Part shown: piece after piece, positions 8,500 to 17,189 of the stretch
How the letters are laid out: every line of letters begins with the position of its first letter
Numbering within the stretch: position 1 is the stretch's first letter
DNA from: Anaerolinea sp.
GTDB taxonomy: Bacteria; Chloroflexota; Anaerolineae; Anaerolineales; Villigracilaceae
DNA: 64,000 nucleotides
NCBI GenBank assembly: GCA_020047815.1
Contig: JAIFNG010000109.1
Location: 1 to 64,000, forward strand
Direction: 5' to 3'
The notes under the pieces: model-generated
What the model was told of the DNA's origin: nothing
What the model saw: only the letters and a program-made list of their open reading frames with translations
Database searches by the model: none
Program-made: the position numbers and the translations under genes

Positions 8500-8513
8500 A
8501 GGAGAATACATCA

Positions 8514-9851
8514 ATGAAAAATTACACCAATCTTATTCTGGCAGGCATTGTGATTATTCTGGCTGTCGCGCTGGTGGGCGTGCTGGCTTATGTAAAAAAT
8601 CAACCTGCCGAAGTACGCGCTGTACAACCTCTGGTTGAGATCGAACCGATGGAACCTGATTCAACCCTGTGGGCTGTAAACTTTCCCAATCAATATGATA
8701 CCTTGATGAAGACCAAAACGAATAATGAAGATACCGTATACGGCGGCTCTTCACAATTCTCGTGGCTTGAACGTGATCCGCGTCAGGTGATCTTATTTGC
8801 GGGATATCCATTCAGCAAGGATTACAACGATGACCGTGGTCACATAAATATGCTGGAAGATGTGCGCGCAACCAAACGTTTGAATTTGGATGACAGTGAT
8901 CCCAAGCACACCCCCGCCACCTGCTATTCATGCAAATCATCTGACAATCCCGGCTTATGGGACAGAATGGGCATGGAAGCCTACGATAAGATGACCTTTA
9001 ACGAAATGACACCAAACATCAACAACACCATCGGATGTGCAAATTGTCACGAAGCAGAGACCATGAGACTGATCGTGACCAATCCTGCGCTCAAGGAAGC
9101 ACTTGAACGCCAGGGCAAGGATTGGACAACCTTCACCCGTCAGGAAATGCGGACAGTGGTTTGCGCGAACTGCCATGTGGAATATTATTTCAAAGGCGAT
9201 GGCAAGTACCTCACCTTCCCGTGGGATAACGGCACAACAGTTGATGAGATCATTTCCTATTATGAAGAAATCGGCTTCAAGGATTGGGAATATCCAGAGA
9301 CCGGCACACCCATGCTCAAGGCTCAGCATCCTGAATATGAATTCTTCACCGCCGGTTCCACCCACTATAATGCGGGCGTCTCCTGCGCTGACTGCCATAT
9401 GCCATATACAAGCGATGGTGCAACAAAATACTCCTCACATGATGTACACAGCCCACTGCTCAACCCGGAGGAATCCTGTGGACAATGCCATGCTGATACC
9501 AATTATGTCATTGAACGGGTGCATTTAATTCAGGAGCAGGTTGCCAGCACCAAGATCACGACCGAGGATGCCATTGTGGATGCGATCAATGCCATCAAGG
9601 CTGCAGTCGCCGCCGGTAATGCAGATGCCGCGTTGCTGGACCAGGCCCGCAAGCTTCATCGTGAAGCTCAATATATGTGGGACATAGTCTCAGCGGAAAA
9701 CAGCACAGGTTTCCACAATCCCGAGTATGCCCTAAAGACCCTCGCAGAAGCCACCAACCGTGCCCGTCAGGCGCAAATGTTCGCGGCGCAATCTGTGGGA
9801 GATACAACTTTGCTGGCCACTGGCACGTATTACGCGACACCTGCCCCATAA
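8514..9851 (+). CDS. nrfA: Ammonia-forming cytochrome c nitrite reductase NrfA
   Basis: NrfA reduces nitrite to ammonium with six electrons outside the cytoplasm. The 445-residue protein has an uncleaved or signal-anchor helix (residues 6-26) and five heme sites: the lysine-ligated catalytic CYSCK 137-141, then CANCH 175-179, CANCH 217-221, CADCH 291-295 and CGQCH 322-326. CANCHVEYYF supplies the active-site tyrosine and calcium-site region, and QHPEYEFF (His272) the catalytic histidine. The ATG is preceded by AAGGAG. Its length is close to the usual 440-480. Together with nrfH it forms a complete dissimilatory nitrite ammonification module; nitrate reductase genes are not in the window. A strong terminator follows. 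Confidence 0.96.
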   Translation: MKNYTNLILAGIVIILAVALVGVLAYVKNQPAEVRAVQPLVEIEPMEPDSTLWAVNFPNQYDTLMKTKTNNEDTVYGGSSQFSWLERDPRQVILFAGYPFSKDYNDDRGHINMLEDVRATKRLNLDDSDPKHTPATCYSCKSSDNPGLWDRMGMEAYDKMTFNEMTPNINNTIGCANCHEAETMRLIVTNPALKEALERQGKDWTTFTRQEMRTVVCANCHVEYYFKGDGKYLTFPWDNGTTVDEIISYYEEIGFKDWEYPETGTPMLKAQHPEYEFFTAGSTHYNAGVSCADCHMPYTSDGATKYSSHDVHSPLLNPEESCGQCHADTNYVIERVHLIQEQVASTKITTEDAIVDAINAIKAAVAAGNADAALLDQARKLHREAQYMWDIVSAENSTGFHNPEYALKTLAEATNRARQAQMFAAQSVGDTTLLATGTYYATPAP

Positions 9852-9864
9852 TTCCAAAAAAGAT

Positions 9865-9910
9865 AAATAAAAAGTACGTCATCCCTTGCGGGTGACGTAC
9901 TTTTTATTTT
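9865..9910. terminator. Bidirectional terminator after nrfA and the crp-like gene
   Basis: The stem AAATAAAAAGTACGTCA pairs with TGACGTACTTTTTATTT around a CCC/GGG-extended loop. A-rich and T-rich flanks allow termination in both directions between convergent genes. Confidence 0.85.
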
Positions 9911-9932
9911 ATGGTTAACTGTCTGGATGCCT

Positions 9933-10619
9933 CTAATTACCCGGCTGCGACCATTGACGGAAAATTTCCTTATCCACAATTTGAATTCGCCGATCTTCAA
10001 TTTTGATCGCACCGCTGCGTTCCAATTCCTTCAATGAACGCGCCACCACTTCACGAACCGTCCCCAGCCGGGCTGCGAGTTGTTCCTGAGTCCAGTGCGG
10101 CACGGACCTCTCCTCGGACATTTCAGAGATCAAGCGTGCCAGACGATGTGTTACCTGATAAAAAGCCATCTCGCTGACCTTGTGAACCATGCCGCGCAGC
10201 ATTTTTCCAAAATTCCCCAGCACCTTCTGCGCGAACTGCGGATGTGAACTGATAAGCCCGCGCAGTTTTTCTCCATCAATCACCCAAACAGAACAATTTT
10301 CCAGCGCTTCCACGTTAACAGGGTTCGTCGCGCCATCAAAAGCGGGAACTTCAGCAAAGGTATCACCCTCCTGTAAGATCCGCACGATGTATTGGCGACC
10401 CTGCGGCGAAAGACGAAATATTTTTGCAAGTCCTTGCTGAACGATATACAACCCATCGCATAAGTCACCTTCCCAAAAAAGAACATCTCCACGCTGATAT
10501 TCCCGCAGATCCATATACGTTGAAATTTCCTTCAACAGGGTATCAGGAAGATCATCAAAATACTCATTGGCGCGCAATACCTTGATCCGTTCCTTTGTGA
10601 TCGTCTCAATTGATTTCAT
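9933..10619 (-). CDS. Crp/Fnr family transcriptional regulator
   Basis: The 228-residue protein has an N-terminal cyclic-nucleotide-binding-type beta-roll (about 20-130, with RGDVLFWEGDLCDGLYIV and AEVPAFDGATNPVNVEAL), a dimer helix, and a C-terminal winged helix (about 155-225). The recognition helix TVREVVARSLKELE keeps the Arg-Glu-x-x-x-Arg pattern that reads TGTGA in E. coli CRP, not the Glu-x-x-Ser-Arg of FNR. No N-terminal FNR cysteine cluster is present, so oxygen sensing by an iron-sulfur cluster is unlikely. It converges on nrfA, and an exact TGTGA-N6-TCACA site lies in front of nrfH, so it probably activates nrfHA. The ligand is unknown. No Shine-Dalgarno sequence is visible. Confidence 0.9.
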   Translation of the reverse strand: MKSIETITKERIKVLRANEYFDDLPDTLLKEISTYMDLREYQRGDVLFWEGDLCDGLYIVQQGLAKIFRLSPQGRQYIVRILQEGDTFAEVPAFDGATNPVNVEALENCSVWVIDGEKLRGLISSHPQFAQKVLGNFGKMLRGMVHKVSEMAFYQVTHRLARLISEMSEERSVPHWTQEQLAARLGTVREVVARSLKELERSGAIKIEDRRIQIVDKEIFRQWSQPGN

Positions 10620-10635
10620 ATAGATCTTCTACAAA

Positions 10636-10674
10636 GACCTAAAGGGGGGTAAGAACCTTTAGGTCGATTTTTTT
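10636..10674. terminator. Hairpin between the phosphoribosyltransferase and crp-like genes
   Basis: GACCTAAAGG (10636-10645) pairs perfectly with CCTTTAGGTC (10656-10665), followed on the plus strand by a seven-T run. Both neighbours are on the minus strand, where the T-tract is weak, so it may be a terminator for the upstream gene or an operator in front of the crp-like gene (start 10619). Confidence 0.45.
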
Positions 10675-11182
10675 ATATCTCTCCCAGCAAAACCTGATCT
10701 GTGCCGCGGTCGATCTCCCATGGATAGATAATTCGAGCATCGGTTACTGCCGCGTAATAATCAGGGCGCACGCTGCCAAACAAATTGCGGTATGGATTGA
10801 AATGTAAAACACAAGTCTCAGAGAACCCGCCTGCCGCAGAAACACGGTTTTTTACCGCCGTGATCGTTCGCCCTGATCCCCAGACATCGTCCACGATCAG
10901 GGTCGGACGACCGCGCAGTTTATCTTCCACAGGGAATTGAATAAACTGGGGCCAGACCATCAGGTTTGATTTCTCAGTCTTTGATTGGGCAGGGAAATCC
11001 ACAGCAGCCGTGAGGATATGGGTGATGTCCATTGCTTCGGCAAGCATTCCGCCAGGGATGATTCCGCCGCGGGTGATCATCACCATGGCGGTGAATTCAC
11101 GCTTGAACTGGGGCAGCAAGTAGTCGATCAACTTGTCCACTTCCTGCCATGTGATCATTTCACGTCGAGGTTCAGGTTGCAT
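10673..11182 (-). CDS. Phosphoribosyltransferase (PRTase-fold, xanthine/guanine type)
   Basis: The protein of about 169 residues has the type I PRTase fold. The PRPP loop TLIVDDVWGSGRTI carries the adjacent acidic pair, and MVMITRGGIIPGGMLAEAM forms the pyrophosphate loop region. Enzymes of this small class salvage xanthine, guanine or hypoxanthine, or act as orotate-PRTase-like or PyrR-like proteins; the exact base is not evident. The ATG at 11182 (MQPEPRREMITW) is preferred over a longer frame starting at 11317 because AAGGAA lies 4 bases upstream and the extra N-terminus is not family-like. It precedes the crp-like gene, from which it is separated by a hairpin. Confidence 0.75.
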   Translation of the reverse strand: MQPEPRREMITWQEVDKLIDYLLPQFKREFTAMVMITRGGIIPGGMLAEAMDITHILTAAVDFPAQSKTEKSNLMVWPQFIQFPVEDKLRGRPTLIVDDVWGSGRTITAVKNRVSAAGGFSETCVLHFNPYRNLFGSVRPDYYAAVTDARIIYPWEIDRGTDQVLLGEI

Positions 11183-11320
11183 GGATTTCCTTATTTCTGT
11201 GATTCTGAGGATGGTGTCTTCCCCGGCAAAGCAACACCCGGCCATTGATGGAGATTTTTCACCTGTATTGGTGTGCGGTTCCAGGGAACACAAAAAGTCC
11301 CTTCGCCATGACAGCAATTG

Positions 11321-12217
11321 TTATGCCAGTGCCGCCGCCAGTGGAGCAGGAGCGTTTACCTGCACAGAGCTGCCTTGCGCCCTGGCAGTTTCCACTTCAC
11401 GCGCCCAAATATAAAGGCAGGTGTGATACGCGGTGTTGGTGTAGGAACTAAAAACACTCGCCACCATCACAAAAGCAAAGAAGACCAGCGCACCGATGAC
11501 AATACCCGTGATCGAGAGAGCCGCATTGCCCCCGGAAACATAGGTCAGGCCGCCGCCAATGGCAAAGGCAATGCCAAATCCAACCACGCCAAAGAGAAAA
11601 CTGATCAACCCCGTCACCCAGCGCACCCCCACTGTGCTGATGCCGACCAGCAATAGATTTTCCTTGGTGATCTTCCAAACGCGCTGCATCCCGTCTTTAA
11701 GATTCAAGTCATCTATGATCATCGCTGGCAAAACGAGAAGCGCAGCTTCCGTCCACAGGGTTTCGAGCAAACTTGTCGCCGAGCGCGCAAGATTGGCAGT
11801 AATGCTGTTCTTTTTGTTACGCTGTGCCGCGCTTTTAAGCATATTCACCGCAGTCGAAGCTGCCGCCAGAGTCAGAATATCAAAGAAGTCACGGCGCACA
11901 ATCTCCCATGCTTTATCCATTCTGCCGTCACCCTCTGAAAGATAGCCGTAGATCAAGTAGACCGTCATTCCTGAAAACACGTATGCCACTACGAACTGCG
12001 CAAAAACCAAAATGCCGCCCATGATGAACATCACAAATCCGCCAACCCCTTCGGTGCCGAATATAAAATATCCGATCGCCAGGGGAATGATGCCGATCAC
12101 TGAAACGATCATGCCAGCCACAAGCGCATAGATCGAGGGCTTAAGCAGATCCTTATCTTTGAATGCCATTTCCCAGGCTTGCTTGAGAAAAGACCAGCCG
12201 CGCGAAAAACTTTGCAT
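11321..12217 (-). CDS. Polytopic membrane protein, DUF6159-like
   Basis: The 298-residue protein has about six hydrophobic segments (for example ALVAGMIVSVIGIIPLAIGYF, then a GGFVMFIMGGILVFAQFVV stretch). It opens with a conserved cytosolic motif (SRGWSFLKQAWEMAFKDKDLLKPS) and has a central amphipathic region (DKAWEIVRRDFFDILTLAAAS, then WTEAALLVLPAMIIDD). This arrangement matches the DUF6159 family as I recall it; function is unknown. AGGAGAG precedes the ATG at good spacing. The tail is Ala/Pro-rich and probably disordered. Bases 12218-12372 between it and priA contain no feature I can name. Confidence 0.7.
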   Translation of the reverse strand: MQSFSRGWSFLKQAWEMAFKDKDLLKPSIYALVAGMIVSVIGIIPLAIGYFIFGTEGVGGFVMFIMGGILVFAQFVVAYVFSGMTVYLIYGYLSEGDGRMDKAWEIVRRDFFDILTLAAASTAVNMLKSAAQRNKKNSITANLARSATSLLETLWTEAALLVLPAMIIDDLNLKDGMQRVWKITKENLLLVGISTVGVRWVTGLISFLFGVVGFGIAFAIGGGLTYVSGGNAALSITGIVIGALVFFAFVMVASVFSSYTNTAYHTCLYIWAREVETARAQGSSVQVNAPAPLAAALA

Positions 12218-12372
12218 GGTTCACTCTCCTAAATAAGATACACGGATGGGTAACTACGCACCCGAAAAACTTCTGTGATACACCATTTTAATTTTCTTCA
12301 AAGAATCCATTTCAACCAACCGCTTGAGCGCGATGAAAACATTTAGGGGCTCAGCCTGAACAGATGCGCCGA

Positions 12373-14826
12373 TTATAGCAAACTAATCGGGTCAACTTCG
12401 ATACGCCAATCCCGCAACTTGATATCGTGCAGCAGCGAAACAGGATCAGGGCCGCGCACAATGATTTGCCAGCGATAAATACCGTCCACCTTGGCAAAGA
12501 AGGATGGGACGGGACCGATCAACTCTGTCTGGTGACGACCTTCCAATTTAATTCTATCCCTGAGCCCGGCCGCTGTTTTCTGAGACTCTTCCTCCGCTTT
12601 GAGCGGGTCAGCGTGACGGTACTCCAACCGCGCCAGCCGGGCATAAGGCGGATAGCCCAACTGTTTGCGATACTCCAACTCGCGCTCATAAAATCCATTC
12701 GCATCATGGTTGGATGCAAATTGAATGGCGTAATGCTCAGGCATAAAAGTCTGCAAAATCACTTTTCCGCCCAACGCTGAACGCCCTGCGCGTCCCGCCA
12801 CCTGTGTCAGCGTTTGGAAAACTCTCTCACTGGCAAATGGGTCTGGCAGATTCAATCCCACATCTGCCAGCACAATTCCAACCAGGGTAACCAAAGGCAG
12901 GTCCAAACCCTTGGCGAGCATTTGCGTTCCCACCAACACATCCGCCTGATGATTGGCGAAGTGCGTGAGGATCATCTCATGAGCATCCTTTTGACGTGTG
13001 GTATCCCAATCCCAGCGCAAGGTACGGACATTTGGAAACATGGCTTGTACGTCATTTTCGACCTTCTCACTACCAAGCCCGTAGGCACGGATATTCTTCC
13101 CGCTGCAGGCCGGGCAGGTCTGTGGAATTTTTCGCGTGTAATTACAATGGTGACATAATAACATTGAGGGCTGCATGTTTAACGTTAAACCCTCAATATG
13201 TAGAGTCAAGGGTGTTTCGCAGTTGGGACATTTCAGTACCAGCCCGCAGTCCCTGCAAAAAATATAAGTGGCGGTGCCGCGTCGATTGAGGAAAAGAATG
13301 GCTTGCTCGCCGCGGGAAATGACCTCTGCCAAAGACTCAGCCAGCACTCGCGAAAAGATCCCCCGATTGCCGGTTTTGAGTTCCTCGCGCATATCCACCA
13401 CTTGCACAGGAGGCAGACCTGCTTCAGAGATGCGATATGGCAATTCCAACTTGACCGCTTGTCCAGTCTCCGCCTGAAATCTTTGTTCCACTGTCGGGGT
13501 CGCAGATCCCAGCACACAAACCGCTCCGCACAAATGGGCATAATCCTGCGCGGCAGTGACGGCATGGTAGTATGGCGGCTCGGATTGATGAAACGATGGG
13601 TCGTGACACTCATCCACGACGATCAAACCAACATTGGGCAGCGGCGAAAACAAGGCCGAGCGCGCACCGATAATGACCTTAAGTTTTCCAGACCGCGCCC
13701 GACGCCAGGTATCGTACCGCTCCCCTTCCGAAAGTTTTGAGTGAACCAGTCCCACTTGCCCGGGAAAGCGCGAGAGAAAACGACGTACAGCCTGCGGGGT
13801 TAATGCAATTTCCGGGACGAGGATGATCACCTGCCTGCCGTGTTTGATGGTTTCTTCAGCAGCCCGAAGGTAGATTTCTGTTTTTCCAGACCCTGTAATT
13901 CCATAAAGTAGAAAGGTTGAATGTTGATCGTTACCCTTTGCAGCCCGATCGATTTCTTCCAGTGCAGAAGACTGGTCAGGCGTGAGTTCCAAAACCTGTG
14001 TACCTGTTTCCTCGCCCACCTCCCTGCCGGCTCTTTCAAGCGGGTCACGGAAAATTTCGCTTTCAAACAAACGGATCAACCCACGCTCTTCGAGCTCCTG
14101 CAAATCAGCGAGGTTGCAGCCTGTTTCGGCATAGACCCAAGAAAGATTGATGGCGTCAGGCTGTCGGACAAGAAATTGCAAAGCGGATTGGCGGCGTGCC
14201 AAAGTCTGTCGTGTACCGAGGTTGGGCATTTCTGCTTCTGCTTCTTCGGGCGGTACGGAGAGTTGAGCAACGCGCAGGTATTTTGGTCTCACACGCGGGA
14301 CAGGCAATACATGCTTTGAGGAAAGCACCCCCTTTTTAACCAGCACCGCTGCTGTCCTGCGCCAGTCGATCTTTGCAAAATGCGTATCAATTTGACGTCC
14401 GCGCAATGCCCCGCGTTCATTCAACAAATTGAGCAATCGCTTTGTCACTGGGGATTGATCACCGGCCACTGATAATTTTCCGCTATTCACTGAATACAGC
14501 ATATCCGCCTGCTGACTTAAACCTGTGGGCAACATGAGGCTGACAATCGAAGCCAAAGGATTCAGCGTGGACTCTGCCAGACGAATGGCAAGACCAAGCA
14601 GGGACGGAGTTAGAACCGGGTCGGGATCAAGTAGATCAAGGATCGATTTTGGATCCACCACCGCAGCCACATCGATCAATTGGATGATAATTCCCTGAAC
14701 TGTTTGATTTCCAAAGGGCACGGTTACCAGACACCCCGCCTGAACCTGTCCTGCAAGTTCGGCAGGAATGGAATAATCGAAGAGGTCTGAGATCGCGGGA
14801 ACATTAACGGCAACACGGGCAAACAT
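12373..14826 (-). CDS. priA: Primosomal protein N' (replication restart helicase PriA)
   Basis: PriA binds stalled forks and reloads the replicative helicase. The 817-residue protein has the N-terminal DNA-binding domain (MFARVAVNVPAISDLFDYSI, typical PriA start), the Walker A LYGITGSGKTEIYLRA, a Walker B-like box VVDECHD (Cys in place of the usual Glu of DEEH), the zinc-binding cysteines (CRDCG, CPNC, CHHC, CPAC) and helicase motif QVAGRAGR. A longer frame reaches 15021, but the ATG at 14826 fits the family and has a TATAAT box ending 6 bases upstream without a Shine-Dalgarno sequence, indicating a leaderless message. The promoter element is shared with the divergent gene at 14867. Confidence 0.95.
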   Translation of the reverse strand: MFARVAVNVPAISDLFDYSIPAELAGQVQAGCLVTVPFGNQTVQGIIIQLIDVAAVVDPKSILDLLDPDPVLTPSLLGLAIRLAESTLNPLASIVSLMLPTGLSQQADMLYSVNSGKLSVAGDQSPVTKRLLNLLNERGALRGRQIDTHFAKIDWRRTAAVLVKKGVLSSKHVLPVPRVRPKYLRVAQLSVPPEEAEAEMPNLGTRQTLARRQSALQFLVRQPDAINLSWVYAETGCNLADLQELEERGLIRLFESEIFRDPLERAGREVGEETGTQVLELTPDQSSALEEIDRAAKGNDQHSTFLLYGITGSGKTEIYLRAAEETIKHGRQVIILVPEIALTPQAVRRFLSRFPGQVGLVHSKLSEGERYDTWRRARSGKLKVIIGARSALFSPLPNVGLIVVDECHDPSFHQSEPPYYHAVTAAQDYAHLCGAVCVLGSATPTVEQRFQAETGQAVKLELPYRISEAGLPPVQVVDMREELKTGNRGIFSRVLAESLAEVISRGEQAILFLNRRGTATYIFCRDCGLVLKCPNCETPLTLHIEGLTLNMQPSMLLCHHCNYTRKIPQTCPACSGKNIRAYGLGSEKVENDVQAMFPNVRTLRWDWDTTRQKDAHEMILTHFANHQADVLVGTQMLAKGLDLPLVTLVGIVLADVGLNLPDPFASERVFQTLTQVAGRAGRSALGGKVILQTFMPEHYAIQFASNHDANGFYERELEYRKQLGYPPYARLARLEYRHADPLKAEEESQKTAAGLRDRIKLEGRHQTELIGPVPSFFAKVDGIYRWQIIVRGPDPVSLLHDIKLRDWRIEVDPISLL

Positions 14827-14832
14827 GGTGCG

Positions 14833-14840
14833 ATTATAAT
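14833..14840. promoter_or_regulatory. Palindromic ATTATAAT serving two divergent -10 boxes
   Basis: Read on the minus strand, TATAAT (14838-14833) ends 6 bases before the priA ATG. Read on the plus strand, TATAAT (14835-14840) lies 26 bases before the ATG of the gene at 14867, which has its own GGAGG site. The eight bases form a perfect palindrome. Confidence 0.5.
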
Positions 14841-14866
14841 GGCGATAGTTCAAAACGGAGGCTGGC

Positions 14867-15301
14867 ATGACGATTACGATAATGGTTGTGGGTGCAATTG
14901 TGATTTTGATTTCAGTGGGGCTGCTGGCATTAGTGTTCATAAAATCGAACCAGGTGCAATTAACAGGCAGAACAGACGAGAAACCCGAATGGATGCACGC
15001 CGAGCCTCCCAAAGAGACCATGACTGCAACCCGCGCCGATGGTGAAGGCGTGACGCTTTTTGATCACGATGGGGGCGAAAGAATCGCAGCACCCTTTGCA
15101 GAACAGATCGAGGATATTCTGCGCGCAAAGTTGGATAGCGACCCGTTCAATAAATTCTCAATTGACTTTGGCTCAGCGAAGGACGGCTCACTGGAGATCT
15201 GGGTTAATGGAAAGATGTACGCCAGCGTGGATGATATCCCCGATGCTGGATTGAAGATGGCGTTTCATGAAGCTGTGAAAAAGTGGGACAAGGGCAAGTA
15301 G
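14867..15301 (+). CDS. Membrane-anchored protein of unknown function
   Basis: The 144-residue protein has a single N-terminal transmembrane helix (TIMVVGAIVILISVGLLALVFI) followed by a soluble, acidic region with the motifs FAEQIEDILRAKL, IDFGSAKDGSLEIWVNGKMY and DDIPDAGLKMAFHEAVKKW. I do not recognise the family; the C-terminal half looks like a small alpha/beta domain. GGAGG lies 6 bases before the ATG. It is divergent from priA and shares the palindromic -10 element. A clear terminator follows, so it is probably monocistronic. Confidence 0.75.
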   Translation: MTITIMVVGAIVILISVGLLALVFIKSNQVQLTGRTDEKPEWMHAEPPKETMTATRADGEGVTLFDHDGGERIAAPFAEQIEDILRAKLDSDPFNKFSIDFGSAKDGSLEIWVNGKMYASVDDIPDAGLKMAFHEAVKKWDKGK

Positions 15302-15325
15302 ATTAGGTAGACAGGGTTAAATTTC

Positions 15326-15363
15326 TGGCGCAGGGAGATGGATCTCCCGCGCCACTTTTTTTA
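15326..15363 (+). terminator. Rho-independent terminator
   Basis: TGGCGC plus GGGAGAT pairs with ATCTCCC plus GCGCCA (one bulged A), followed by a run of seven T. It ends the transcript of the membrane-anchored gene at 14867-15301. Confidence 0.85.
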
Positions 15364-15367
15364 CTTC

Positions 15368-16198
15368 TTATTCATTGACCTGGTACACAACCGCCGCGCC
15401 ATAGCCGACGACAGATGAATGGTCACCGGTAACATCGCCTGAAGTGGCATATTTTAGAATTTGTAATTTGTTCGCGCCCAGTTCACGTGCCGCCCATAAC
15501 ATTGCGGCAACGGCTGCATGTCCGCAGGCAAAGCCTTTACCCATTCGTTCAGCGTCAAAAATTGATTCGGGATTGAAGGACTCAAAACGTTTGAGCATTT
15601 CTTCATCCAATATTTTGGCAGTCTGCTGGTCATAAAAATGCGAGAGGTCAGTGGAAGCAACGATCAGCGCATTTTTGTTTCCCAGTGTTTGCGCCAGAGC
15701 ATGCCCAATTTTTTGGGCAACATTCACTTCCTGCGCACGGATCATTAACGGCAGAAGTTTGAATTCGTTTTTAAGGGCGCGTTGTAAAAACGGCAATTCA
15801 ATTTCGAGAGAGTGTTCCCTGTCATTGGCAATGGCAGTAATGGGAAAATCGAGATTTAGCTGCAGATCCAAAAGCGCGGCACGATCCACTTCGATATTTC
15901 CCAGCGGGGTTGAATAAGCCTGGTGTTTGGTCGTGAGCAGGGAATGAGATTCAATATTATGAAACGGGGAAAGAACAACCACCAGATCAGGGGTTAGTTC
16001 GCGAATGACGGCAAAGGCATATCCTGCAACTGCGCCCGAATAAACATGTCCCGCGTGCGGAGCAATGACGGCAATGATGTTCCCCTTAATTTCCGGAAGT
16101 TCGGCGGCACTAAGATATTCATCCACACGGGCGGCAAGTTTCCTGGGGTTGCCGTCGTACCATGTACCTGAAATTGGGGAAGGACGAATATCAAGCAT
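15368..16198 (-). CDS. amrB: MEMO1-like protein (AmmeMemoRadiSam system protein B)
   Basis: The 276-residue protein matches the MEMO family, a nonheme-iron dioxygenase-like fold. Conserved stretches are PSPISGTWYDGNP, AVIAPHAGHVYSGAVAGYAF (metal His), VVVLSPFH, DREHSLEIELPFLQ, ASTDLSHF and ACGHAAVAAMLWAA. In bacteria these proteins usually occur with an AMMECR1 homologue and a radical SAM enzyme (AmrA, AmrS); neither partner is found next to it here. The start has no Shine-Dalgarno sequence, and a long hairpin ends 10 bases before the ATG. Biochemical role unknown; the symbol is by family. Confidence 0.88.
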   Translation of the reverse strand: MLDIRPSPISGTWYDGNPRKLAARVDEYLSAAELPEIKGNIIAVIAPHAGHVYSGAVAGYAFAVIRELTPDLVVVLSPFHNIESHSLLTTKHQAYSTPLGNIEVDRAALLDLQLNLDFPITAIANDREHSLEIELPFLQRALKNEFKLLPLMIRAQEVNVAQKIGHALAQTLGNKNALIVASTDLSHFYDQQTAKILDEEMLKRFESFNPESIFDAERMGKGFACGHAAVAAMLWAARELGANKLQILKYATSGDVTGDHSSVVGYGAAVVYQVNE

Positions 16199-16207
16199 AC
16201 TTTTTTC

Positions 16208-16250
16208 AGGGCATCCACGACTCAGCGAATTGCTAAGTCGTGGATGCCCT
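16208..16250. repeat. Perfect 15-bp inverted repeat between two minus-strand genes
   Basis: AGGGCATCCACGACT (16208-16222) pairs perfectly with 16236-16250, and the loop adds a second three-pair stem after one mismatch. There is no T-tract on the minus strand, so as a terminator for the lipoprotein gene (ends 16263) it would be unusual. Its position 10 bases before the MEMO-like start could instead affect translation or mRNA stability. Confidence 0.6.
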
Positions 16251-16262
16251 TTCCTATCCTGT

Positions 16263-17045
16263 TTATGGTTCGCTGACCGTTACCCAGTCATATTCAACTT
16301 TGATGGGGAGTTGTTTAAAAGACGAAACCGAAATACCAACCTTGCCGTCCCGCAGCACATAGTTGTTGTCTTCATAAACGCGGGTTTCAATTCCGTTAAT
16401 ATACAGACTAAGTTTTCGGTCTTTGCAGATAATTTTATAGATATTCACATCCTTGCCGGATTTGATCTTGGTTGACCCGCCATCAGCCAGACGGCCATAA
16501 CCTATGTCACCATCAGGTTCCACAAAGCCATATAGGATATTATAAAGACCACTATTGGCAACATTGAATTCGTACCAACCTTCATCGCTATAACGACAGA
16601 TCAGGCTGATGTTGTTATCGTTCATGCCGCGATTCTCGACCCGAGCTTCAACAGCAACATTGTCATATTCAAACGGCTCGTAGAACAGGTAGGTATAGAG
16701 ATACTTCGTGCTGAAATCAAAGACCAAACGGCTGTCGTCAATTTCAAGCGCCAGGCCGTCTTCATTGGTCTCTTGTGATCCGAGGACATCAAACCTTGAC
16801 CAATTCTCATAACTTGCATCAAATTCTTCAGTAAAAAACTGTTCAGCAGACGACTGAACCACAGGCGCCTCGGTGGCAGCAGGTGCAGGTTCTTCAGTCT
16901 GAGGCTGTTCAGGAATTTCAACAACGGGAGGCTCTTCATTTACAGGCGGCTGTGTGGCGGTAGGAGCAGCTCCCCCGTTACAAGCCAAACTCACAACCAA
17001 TAACAGGGAAAATAAAGCAAATAGCATACGATACTGTGACTTCAT
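16263..17045 (-). CDS. Lipoprotein with a concanavalin-like (LamG/DUF1080-type) domain
   Basis: The 260-residue secreted lipoprotein has a signal peptide with the lipobox VSLAC, then a Pro/Glu/Thr-rich linker to about residue 65, then a beta-rich domain (FFTEEFDASYENW to EYDWVTVSEP). The pattern FTEEFD...W...., LICRYSDEGWYEFNVANSG, KLSLYINGIETRVYED, GKVGISVSS matches the concanavalin-like 3-keto-disaccharide hydrolase/LamG group common in Anaerolineae; catalytic residues cannot be assigned, so a binding role is as likely. AAGGAG precedes the ATG at 17045, which is chosen over a longer frame because the signal peptide begins there. Confidence 0.8.
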   Translation of the reverse strand: MKSQYRMLFALFSLLLVVSLACNGGAAPTATQPPVNEEPPVVEIPEQPQTEEPAPAATEAPVVQSSAEQFFTEEFDASYENWSRFDVLGSQETNEDGLALEIDDSRLVFDFSTKYLYTYLFYEPFEYDNVAVEARVENRGMNDNNISLICRYSDEGWYEFNVANSGLYNILYGFVEPDGDIGYGRLADGGSTKIKSGKDVNIYKIICKDRKLSLYINGIETRVYEDNNYVLRDGKVGISVSSFKQLPIKVEYDWVTVSEP

Positions 17046-17189
17046 GGTTTTCTCTCCTTTGTTATGTAATGAAATAAGTATAAGCATACACCAAAAGAAA
17101 ATAAATATAAAGAGACATGGGTCATATTGACAAAAAACTGCAATGGACATATTAATTTCAGAGGTCCATGGAACACCGAAGCCTGGCGA

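Noticed and set aside
14827-15021. Longer PriA reading starting at 15021.
   Set aside because: It would overlap the divergent gene at 14867, and the family N-terminus and TATAAT box both point to 14826.
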